Origin: Rhyacichthys aspro
Lineage: Eukaryota > Chordata > Actinopteri > Gobiiformes > Rhyacichthyidae
Reading direction: 5' to 3'
Length of the DNA stretch: 64,000 nt
Assembly (NCBI GenBank): GCA_036850595.1
Contig: CM072160.1
Location: forward strand, 13,991,906-14,055,905
In this document: one piece after another, positions 10,421-18,571 of the stretch
How the letters are laid out: every line of letters starts with the position of its first letter
Numbering within the stretch: the first letter of the stretch is position 1
Position numbers and translations under genes: made by a program
Notes under the pieces: model-generated
What the model was told of the DNA's origin: nothing
Databases searched by the model: none
The model's input: only the letters and a program-made list of their open reading frames with translations

Positions 10421-11505
10421 TATGAGTTAATTAGCACAGCACAGTCCAGGTTTCATAAGTGGTATGATGTATCTGTGTCTGAAATGAAAGCTTTCCTGTC
10501 GTTGCATCTGTCTATGGGGCTTGTAGAGAAGCCTGAGATTGAGGATTATTGGGCATCATTTTGGCCAGCATACACTCCTGGTTTTGGCAAGGTAATGTCT
10601 AGGAACAGATTTGAAAGCATCTTGTCTTTTCTGCATTTTGCCAATAATGACGAGTATGTGAGAGAAAGATCAGCCAGGGCATGACAGGCTTTTCAAAGTG
10701 CGTGGAATAATTAGAACAATAATCCCTCGCTTTTCAGCAGTTTACAGACCTCTCAAAGAGCTATCTCTAGATGAGATGACAATAGCATTCAAGGGGAGAT
10801 CAACCCTAAAAATCTATAATCCCCGAAAACCAGATAAATATGGCTACAGAGCATACGTCTTGAGTGAAAGCAGGTCGGGTTATGTTCTACAGTGGTTTAT
10901 GCACACTGGACAGCATACTGATGCAGCCAGTGACGTAAGTGCCACCCACGCAGTAGTCCGTGAACTACTCAGTCAATACAAAGATAAAGGGCACGAGGTA
11001 TACATGGATAGCTACTACATGTCACCAGCCATTACCAGTGAATTAGCTGAACGTGACACTGGTTTATGTGGGACAGTAAGCTGCACAAGGCAAGGAATGC
11101 CAAGAAGCTTGAGACCCCCTGCCTTACGGTTGAAACAGGGAGATGACCCAGTGTTTCTGAGGAAGGGCAAACTGCTGGCTTGTGCGTGGCATGACACTAA
11201 ACGCCTCACAATGTTATCAACACTTCATGGGAGTGGCTGTGTCCATAAGAGAATCAGAACAAAAAACAGCCCTAGTGGGTTTCGCACAATAAACAGACCA
11301 GTGTGTGTTGACAAGTACAACAGCTTTATGGGGGGAGTAGACAGATCTGACCAGAGGATGAAAAACTACTTATTTCCACATCGGTCAAGGAAGTGGTACA
11401 ACCGCATTTTCAATGCCATTATAAGCATCTGTGTTGTCAACTCGCACATCATATATTCTAAGTGTACCCCTGACTCACACAAGTCACTAAAGGCCTTATG
11501 GGCTT
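10421..11505 (+). pseudogene. piggyBac-type transposase, longer copy with frameshift
   Basis: The same transposase start as copy A is followed by the rest of the DDE core. All three expected catalytic aspartates are visible: D in LSLDEM, D in VYMDSYYMSP and D in GGVDRSDQRMKNY. Other family signatures are KPDKYGYRAYVL, FRTINRPVCVDKYN and RKWYNRIFNAII. A one-base insertion near 10664 (gtgagagaaag against gtgagaaaag in copy A) splits the frame into 10475-10684 and 10698 onward. After NSHIIYSK the frame enters GC-rich repeat sequence, so the Cys-rich C-terminal domain usual in piggyBac transposases is absent. The N-terminus is also incomplete. It is therefore a dead copy with a nearly whole catalytic core. 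An origin as a domesticated PGBD gene is possible but less likely given these breaks. Confidence 0.88.
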
Positions 11506-11802
11506 ACGTGACTCGCCTTCGCAGGGCCTCTGCCTGGTTCCGGCTCCGGTCCAGGGTGAATGGTTCCTGCGCATTGCGAGTTCGCCTCTGCGGTCCGGGG
11601 GAGGGCGGCCTCTCCCCGGGAAGCGAGACCCAGACGCCCTCTCTGCCCCAGGTGCATATGACGGAGCCTGGCCACACGTTCTCTCAAAGCCTGACTAAGA
11701 GCCACCCCTGCCCGGGGGGACTCGACTCAAGCCTGCTTCCCTGGGCCCGGGGCAGTATGGTGAAACCAGCTGAGCGGTGGCGCCCCGCTCAGCCACACGG
11801 GC

Positions 11803-11866
11803 TTCCTGGTTGATCCTGCCATAGTACTGTGTAATATGCTTGTCTCAAAGGTTAGGTCATGTTGAC
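11803..11866 (+). pseudogene. 18S rRNA 5'-end-like fragment, unit 1
   Basis: The text ttcctggttgatcctgcc, then atatgcttgtctcaaagg, ttaggtcatg matches the conserved eukaryotic 18S start (tacctggttgatcctgccag, then catatgcttgtctcaaagat), with about 12 extra bases between the two blocks. Similarity fades after about 60 bp, so it is a fragment and not a functional rRNA gene. Confidence 0.6.
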
Positions 11867-12488
11867 TAATGAACTTAGCCTGGGCCGGGAAGCTGAAGGC
11901 CGGGGAGAGCTCTCTGCCACTGGGCGGGCCCGCGCGCTTAGCTCCGTGTGTATGCACGGAGCGGCGCACGCGCTGTTTGTCAGTTTTTACGCAGCACGGT
12001 GTGGGCGGCCCACCGCGCGCCTCTGGGTACCCAACTCTCCTCTCCCCACCGGGTAGAGGCAGGGGGGTTCAATGTCTCCTACCCTGTTCTGCCCCGGCCG
12101 GTGAGCCTGCCGGGCTTAACAGGATGGAGCGCCCGTGAGGTCCTTTATCGTACTTGAAACCTGTCTCTGAGTTTGTGTCCTGCGCACTGGGAGTTCGCCT
12201 CTGCGGTCCGGGGGAGGGCGGCCTCTCCCCGGCCGGATCCGTGGGAAGCGAGACCCAGACGCCCCGTCTGTCCAAAGTGCCATACGACGGAGCCCCCTCC
12301 ACCTGGCTGGCGGCCCTGGGCGGGGGCTCGGCCACAGAGTGGATGTAATTGTCCGGAAGACACTTTTTCTCAAAGCCTGACTAAGAGCCACCCCTGCCCG
12401 GGGGGACTCGACTCAAGCCTGCTGCCCTGGGCCCGGGGCAGTATGGTGAAACCAGCTGAGCGGTGATGCCCCGCTCAGCCACACGGGC

Positions 12489-12552
12489 TTCCTGCTTAAT
12501 CCTGCTATAGTACTGTGTCTCATATGCTTGTCTCACAGGTTAAGTCATGTTG
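12489..12552 (+). pseudogene. 18S rRNA 5'-end-like fragment, unit 2
   Basis: A second and more diverged copy: ttcctgcttaatcctgc, then catatgcttgtctcacagg and ttaagtcatg. It carries the same internal insertion (atagtactgtgt) as unit 1, so the insertion predates duplication of the unit. Confidence 0.55.
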
Positions 12553-12809
12553 ACTGATGAACTTAGCCTGCGCCGGGAAACTGACCGCCGGGGAGAGCTC
12601 TCTGCCACTGGGCGGGCCCGCACGCTTAGCTCCGACGGTATACACGGGGCGGCGCACGCGCCAGTCTCGTGGGGAGGCCCGTTCCTCCCGGCTGTTTGTC
12701 AGCTTTTACGCAGCGAAGTGAAGGGGGTTCTTTTGTTTTGTGTTTTTGGGAGTCACTTTTCTTTTAGTACAGTCTTACGCTCTTTGTGAATTGTTAGTTC
12801 TCATGAGTC

Positions 12810-13850
12810 TCAGACCAGAGATGTGCTACTCTCAGGGTTGATCCTGACCGGTCTGGTCCTCTTCCTCAGGTCCAGCCGGTTTGCCTAAGCTCTCCTCAAA
12901 CCTGAGCTCTAACCACAGGCAGCACCATGAAACTCTTCTTCACCGGGTCTTGCTCACAGCGGAGACTGTAGTCCTCATGCTGCACAGCGACCAGGACCAT
13001 CTCCAGCAGAACCACGTGCAGCTCAGAGAAGTACAGCTTCAGGCCCTCTTCCAAGAAGCTCATCATCTGCTTTGTGAAGGCCACAATGGTGTAGCTCAGG
13101 TTCACCCAGCAGTCTTCTCCTGTGTACGGCTCCAAGCTGGTGATGCCACAGCTACGCATCTCATCCTGAAAACACAACCACAGGTGATTAACTCCAACTC
13201 TCATTTCTGCTGTTGTATCTGAAATGTACATTAAAAATGCTCATAGTCAGCATCTAGCATTATCAGGTTTTCAGTCTACCTTAAGTTTGGCCAGAGCCTC
13301 AGGCGTCATGAGGTTCATCCTCCTCCACATTTCCTCTGAGTTTCTGTGCTTCGTGGCTTCCATGATGATGTCCTTATAACTCTGCAGGGCTGCCTTAATG
13401 TCTCTGACCAGCAGAGACTGCAGCGTGAAGGTCAGGTCCAGGCNNNNNNNNNNNNNNNNNNNNNNNNNNNNNNNNNNNNNNNNNNNNNNNNNNNNNNNNN
13501 NNNNNNNNNNNNNNNNNNNNNNNNNNNNNNNNNNNNNNNNNNCCGATCTCAGTCAGCTGCTCACAGTGCTCCTTGACCTTTTTAACACACTCTGCTGCAG
13601 TGGACAGGCTCTCTGTACTCTTTACACCTGCGAAACACAACAGCTCATCTTAGTGGACTGTCCAGATTTATTTTTAGTCTTACTAACTTTACCCCAGCGT
13701 CTTCTTCCTACCTGTTTGCAGAAGGCATCCACAAACATCCTCATGGCTGATCCGGACCAGACCACAAAGGCCGAGTAGCAGCCTGTGTTTCCTGCAAAGT
13801 CCATTTCAAATTCTTTGTCTCTAACAGAAGGGTCCGGGGAGGGGTGGCAC
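12810..13850 (-). pseudogene. exoc8: exoc8-like 3' fragment (exocyst complex subunit 8)
   Basis: Minus-strand coding pieces match the C-terminal part of EXOC8 (Exo84), a subunit of the exocyst that tethers secretory vesicles at the plasma membrane. Visible pieces are KEFEMDFAGNTGCYSAFVVW...VDAFCKQ (up to about 13830, donor after 13712), ESLSTAAECVKKVKEHCEQL (about 13620-13543), then after the gap LLVRDIKAALQSYKDIIMEA and EEMWRRMNLMTPEALAKLK (donor after 13280). A last exon from 13165 has DCWVNLSYTIVAFTKQMMSF. Two segments expected in the family appear missing (after HVVLLE and after KKSF), and the frame shifts near 12905, so the expected end INPESSTSLV (stop at 12810) is out of frame. The joint at 13712/13627 gives a stop if spliced at the nearest AG. 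From memory human EXOC8 has a single coding exon, so these introns deserve checking. It is probably a decayed partial copy. Confidence 0.78.
13444..13542. other. Assembly gap (99 N)
   Basis: A run of N splits an exoc8-like exon. The bases on the two sides nearly abut in the reading frame: EI then G, then LDLTF. The real missing sequence may therefore be very short or nil, or a small intron. Confidence 0.97.
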
Positions 13851-14302
13851 CGCTGTTGGCACGAGTTACAGTAAAACACGTCGCACTGCTCACACATCAC
13901 GGTCGCGTCCACTGGGTTGCAGTCGCACAGCTGGCACTTTACGGCCGTGGATGAGGCGGAACCGGCGCCACCTCGGTTCTGCTAGTACCGCGCTACTGTT
14001 GCCTCCAGCAGCCGGTTCCTCGAGAAGCCCCTCAGCCCCCGCTCGTCCAGACTCATGCTCCGGTGACACAGCCGAGCCTCACGCCGTTGGGAGACTTGAG
14101 CTGGCAGGACGTGTAGGGACCGTAGCCGCTGTCCGTCTCGCTGCACAGACTCGTCTTGTCCATGTCCAAGTAGTCGTAGTGCGAGCTGCCCGAGACTCTG
14201 CTCTAAACCGTGATGCTCCAGACACACGTTGTGGGAACACGGCAGCAAAATGGGCTCCTTGAACAGAGAACCGCACACCGGACATTTTAACTCTTCCTCC
14301 TT
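13851..14302 (-). pseudogene. trim67: trim67-like first exon, decayed
   Basis: The minus strand encodes the start of a TRIM67/TRIM9-class E3 ligase. It has RING half CPVCGSLFKEPILLPCSHNV, then in another frame SSHYDYLDMDKTSLCSETDS and KSPNGVR, then back in frame CHRSMSLDERGLRGF and SRNRLLEATVARY, then the B-box start CQLCDCNPVDATVMCEQCDV. CGSLF and RNRLLEA favour TRIM67 over TRIM9. Decay is clear: the expected start codon before EEELKCPVC is AAG (14302-14300), two frame changes interrupt the exon, and a TAG at 13984-13982 stands where the family has Gln after RY. The RING is also shortened after CLEH. Just after the B-box cysteines the reading passes straight into exoc8-like sequence. Confidence 0.8.
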
Positions 14303-14432
14303 GGCTCCTGTCTTGTGTGAGGGCAGGAGGCAGAAGCTGCTTCAGTGAAAACACTGAGCAGCTCTCAGGGCTCAGCTGCGCATGCGCGGAGAGGAGGGGT
14401 GGAGGTTTTGAGGGGCCAGTCTTTTGAATTAA

Positions 14433-14745
14433 CCCTTTAGACGCCGAGGTTTATTGCTGGTCGCTGGCTCCCCCGTGTAACTGCCCCCGTCTAAAATAAA
14501 GTTGAAGCCAGGACCAAGCTCCGTGAGCCTGGCATAGAACCACGGCCTCACAAGGGGTCTGGATCCACTCAAAACCTGCTAAAAAGAGCGAGACTGGACG
14601 CCCCCAGGCCCGCAGTAAACGTGAGGGGAGCTGGCCAGAACGCGGCTGCATCAGCCTGGGTCACAGCCACAGCCTCACACGGGGTCTGGGAACACTCAAA
14701 CCTGGACTGTGGCTTCAGCTGGTTTGAGGCTAAAACCTGGTGAGT
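14433..14745 (+). mobile_element. piggyBac-type terminal region starting at TTAA
   Basis: TTAA at 14429-14432 is followed by CCCTTTAGACGCCGAGGTTT, the mirror of the end at 5285. Similarity to the inverted 5060-5285 region continues for more than 200 bp, including the subterminal unit with cagccacagcctcacacggg. Its interior lies to the right, but no transposase or second end follows, so this is a truncated or non-autonomous remnant. Confidence 0.75.
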
Positions 14746-17700
14746 GTGTCTGTTAGTCTCATTTGTAACAAGGTTCCAAAACAAATCATCCAAAAAGAGG
14801 GACAGAAAATCTATTGGATGAGCTTTTTTTAATTCTCTCTTCCCTGTATAGCCACAACACGTTGATCAAAAGGTTTTCTCCACTCCTGATAAACTTCCAG
14901 CCTTCCAACCTCTTATGTGTTCCCAGTCTGGTTCCGCTCTTTCTCAGCCCCTGGTACTACACGTATGTAAGTAAGTATTGACATATTGGCCACATGTTTT
15001 AACTGTCTGTTTCACATATATTTTATCTTATATAAATATTACATTATCCCTGATGATAGCACATTATTTATTTATTTATTTTTTAGCTTAATCAGATTAT
15101 GCTTTTATCATGTAAACAGGTGCAAATGGAATACTCTAATTTAACAAACTAAAAATTGCACGTGTTTATTCAAGTCAACATAAAGAAACATTTTATAATA
15201 AATGTTTAGTTAGGGCATATTCATATCGTAAAAGAAGTAAGAATGCTAGAAAAGGTCGCTATAGGAGCAAAACGTGAAATACCTACATTTTCCAAACATT
15301 TGGAAAGCCCGTGAACGATCGCAAACGTTTCCTCCATAAACTAAAGAAATCCGTAAAAATGTTCCAAACAATAAAATCACATTTACACATAATGTTTTGT
15401 TTAGTTGTCTCTTGTATTGTACAATATGTTTTTATGGACAATAAAATAAGTAGCTGGCAAGACTAAAAACGTAAAATGTCTACATTTTCATGCATTAAAT
15501 TTATGTAACTAATAAATGTAAAAGGTTGAAGCCCATAATCACAAATAAAGGCAACAATAAATGTCATTTTCTCACCACTTCTCTTGTCAACTAAATTATT
15601 TTAATTAATGTATGCAAAATAATAAAGGTATGTATGAAACTAGTTCCTAAAGAGTCCACGTAAGCACAGCTCGCATCTTTGTACTAAGCAAGTTTATAAA
15701 AAAGAAACTTATTTCGGCGCCTGGATGTATTTTTATTATTGTATTATTAAAATAAATTAATAATAACACGAGATAATTCCTAGATTTTACGCTGAAAAAC
15801 ATAGAGATAACCAGTGAAACAAAACGTGAAAGTATAACAATTTTAACAATGTCGAGACAAGATCTTCGTTTAAACTCATAAATAAAAGTGTATATGAATT
15901 AAATAGTTGAAGATTATAAGATTAAAGACCACACTTCTCGCTAGAAATTTAACCAAATTGATTTTAGTGCTCAAAATAGGCAATAAAATAACATTTTATC
16001 TCCAAAAATCTTCGTAAGTCGGCCATGTTTACCTCTAGCGTCTGCAGCAGCTCTGACGTCACGTGACATCAATAGAAAAGAATGGAACAAAAAAACGTGA
16101 CAGTGTCACAAATTTCGGGCCCGTTTTGTGAAATGTATACGTTTTACCATGTGGACCAACGTGACTATTTTACATTTTGGGTTGCATTATCAACAGAGAA
16201 TCATTTTTAGATTGTGATAAAAGCTAAACATAACAGAAAGTAAATTGCATCGCGAAGAAGATGTGCTTCTTGAGTTCTGAATGATTATGACACCCCATCA
16301 CATAAATGAAAGAGTGGCAACACCAGAGGTTAAATCTTCATGTTTTCATTTACACAGAACATCTATGACAGAAAGATTAAGCAACGCATAAAGTGGAGCT
16401 TGTTTTAAACATTTACTACTGAATTATGCTGGGTACAATAGGTTGCTTTAGCTGTCGTTCTTTTTGATATAAACATATTTAAACATATTAATATGTGTGA
16501 GATGGGTCAAGAACTGCACCAAACTTAAAGTGGAAGTTACACAATGTTTAATTCTGATAAAAGGTTCTCGATGAGATCATTATTATCCTGCTGACAAACA
16601 GGTGATTATTTGCATGGTGTCAAAGCCTTTTATAATGGATTGCACTGAGCCAAGTTTTTTCATCCCAGGTTTTGACAACACATGTTTCAGTGCCACTAAA
16701 AAGACTGTGGACTTAGAGGGTGCTACTTTAAATCACAAACCTTGTGAAAGTAATATAACTCAGTATAATATTTTTAAGAAACAAAGAAAAAAAAAAGAAA
16801 AAAAAAGAACATGCTTATGCAAAAGTACACTTATCTGCAAAAGTGATATTGCAACTGAGAAGAGCAGAGCACTGGTGCAATTATTCCCAGAAGACAATGA
16901 GACTTTCAGTGAAGTGCCCCCTGGAACCTCTTCCCAGATCACTCTGTGTTTGGCAGAAAGAGCCTTGGGCCGTATCCCTGCTCTGCAGAGGCCTTGCACA
17001 GTAACACAAAAGTTTATTCAATCTGTAATTAATCCTCTGTCTTTCATAAAGCCTCGCCCTCGTGCTGAGGCCAGGGTTTGTTCAAGGTATAGCTACGAGC
17101 TAAGGCTGTTGTAGTGTTCCTGGTTCACTGGGAGGATAGGATAGGATTCTACCTGCATTGACATACCCACTATCTCTCTCTCACACCTCATCATTTTTAC
17201 CTTTTCACCACAGTGCTCATGTGGACACTGTAAAAGACTTAAACTCTTGTCTCTGTCTCCTATTCTCTAAATATGTTGTATTGGAGATACCTGACCTCAT
17301 CTATAACCTGGTGCGAATGCCTATTAGTTACGTCTTTGAACCACTACGTACCGGTCTAGAGAGTGACATTTTCAGATCAGCTGCCCTCTGTCTGTGGATC
17401 TAGGACCTGAGTTGAGTTGAGAAAAGTTGAATGCCTGGAACACATGGCTGATCCTGTTGTGTTTTGTATGGGATTGTTAAACTACAGCTTAAATAGAACA
17501 GGATCATATTAAAGAAGCTGCTATTGGCAAATTTCAGAAATGAGTGCTGCGTGGCCAGTTATTGCCACTAGCTGTGATCGCTGGTGTATCTGATGTCCCT
17601 TTCACACCAGTACTCATTGAGTGAGGAGGAGAGAGAGTGATGGCTGGAGGAAGAAAGAGCTGCCAGCTGCCACTGACTGCAGGACTACCTTTTGGAACCT

Positions 17701-17780
17701 GTTGCAGCAGGTTTTTATTTCTGCATATCTTATTGCCGGGCTAAACTGGATAAGTGCCAAACTCACACACATACCTGCAC

Positions 17781-17820
<40 letters not shown>

Positions 17821-17927
17821 GATGACACTTGAAGCTGCCAAAATCTGAAACCAGCCCATCAAAGATCAGTGTACACATTTAGACAGTCGTTCTAATCAAC
17901 ATGCCGCACTCTCAGTGTGAAAGGGTT
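14746..17927. other. AT-rich region without recognised gene
   Basis: No gene or RNA I can support. An open frame of 170 codons at 16602-17114 has low-complexity Lys runs and no family features, so I do not call it. A palindromic GTCACGTGAC E-box lies near 16058. A (CA)n tract is listed separately. Confidence 0.5.
17785..17812. repeat. (CA)n microsatellite
   Basis: About 14 uninterrupted CA units, preceded by imperfect CA-rich sequence from about 17764. Confidence 0.9.
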
Positions 17928-18468
17928 TGTGGGAGCATGGTTCCTCACGGGAAACAGGCTTGAGATGTCCATGCAGTTTTTAACATCTGACTTCTGACTC
18001 AAACTACCAACAAAACAGCAAAGATTTTTTATTTCAGAGGTTGCTCGAGGTAAGTTGACACATTTACATTTCTTATTGTCAGTATTCTTTCTTTCTTCCT
18101 TTTATAATGTGAATACAATGAAGAGTTAAAAAAAAAGTTGTTCTGTAACAGTGGATCCACAAACTAAAGGCGATATAAGTGTCTGTGTGGTATTTTAAGA
18201 AGTGTAACAATTTGTGATAACTATCCAGAGAGATACTACATGTCAAAACTAAACTTTAAAATCAGAACAATGCAAAATGTGTTGCATGAGACATGTTTAG
18301 GGACAACACAGGGACATCAAACACACAGGGAATAGAGGACAGAAATACAGAAGAACTTGGCTTGTTATTGTTGGCTTGTTTGCACATAGTGGTGATGACA
18401 GGTCTGTGCTGTGATACACAACATTTGCATATTGGAATGGTGCCTAAAATATTTGAGAGGGTAAGGTC
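17928..18468. repeat. Local duplicated segment P, first copy
   Basis: It begins tgtgggagcatggttcctca and matches 19600-20105 in the same orientation, offset about 1672 bp, with small indels. Shared blocks include gttgttctgtaacagtggat and ttgcatattggaatggtgcc. It lies just upstream of foxn1. Confidence 0.88.
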
Positions 18469-18571
18469 CAGGTCTATCCATCATCTACAAATTACCAGCC
18501 GATGTTATCCATTGTGCTTAAGGACTCACTGAGGAGGAAGTATTTGTGGCTGAGGGCAAAAAGACAATGAA

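Larger units (their letters stand above)
6613..10849. repeat. Tandem duplication, copy B
   Basis: Direct repeat of 1-4214. Differences I can see: one-base losses near 7605 and 7651, a C for T near 10018, a 24-bp extra segment near 10116-10139 flanked by CAT microhomology, and a one-base insertion near 10664. Homology ends after ...GGCTACAG at 10849, where copy B continues as transposase and copy A does not. Confidence 0.93.
11506..12720 (+). repeat. GC-rich rDNA-like block, two tandem units
   Basis: Two related units follow one another. The pair ctcaaagcctgactaagagcc recurs near 11686 and 12371, and gagttcgcctctgcggtccg near 11578 and 12188, giving spacings of about 610-685 bp. Each unit includes gcagtatggtgaaaccagct followed by an 18S-like stretch, then ggggagagctctctgccact. 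The block is far richer in GC than its flanks. A third part of the unit lies inverted at 4281-4620. Origin from an rDNA spacer plus the 18S start is my inference from the 18S-like stretches. Confidence 0.75.

Noticed and set aside
11498..12466. Many overlapping open frames of 64-97 codons on both strands
   Set aside because: Same cause: GC-rich tandem repeats. No start context, splice sites or family similarity.
11803..12552. A functional 18S rRNA gene
   Set aside because: Only about 60 bp match, with an internal insertion; the rest of the ~1.8-kb gene is absent.
16602..17114. Open frame of 170 codons
   Set aside because: Contains a Lys-rich low-complexity run and no recognisable domain. 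It lies in AT-rich intergenic DNA with no clear promoter or splice structure. It could still be an unannotated exon, but I cannot support it.
14433..18000. A second complete piggyBac element to the right of 14433
   Set aside because: No transposase and no matching GGGTTAA end was found before foxn1.
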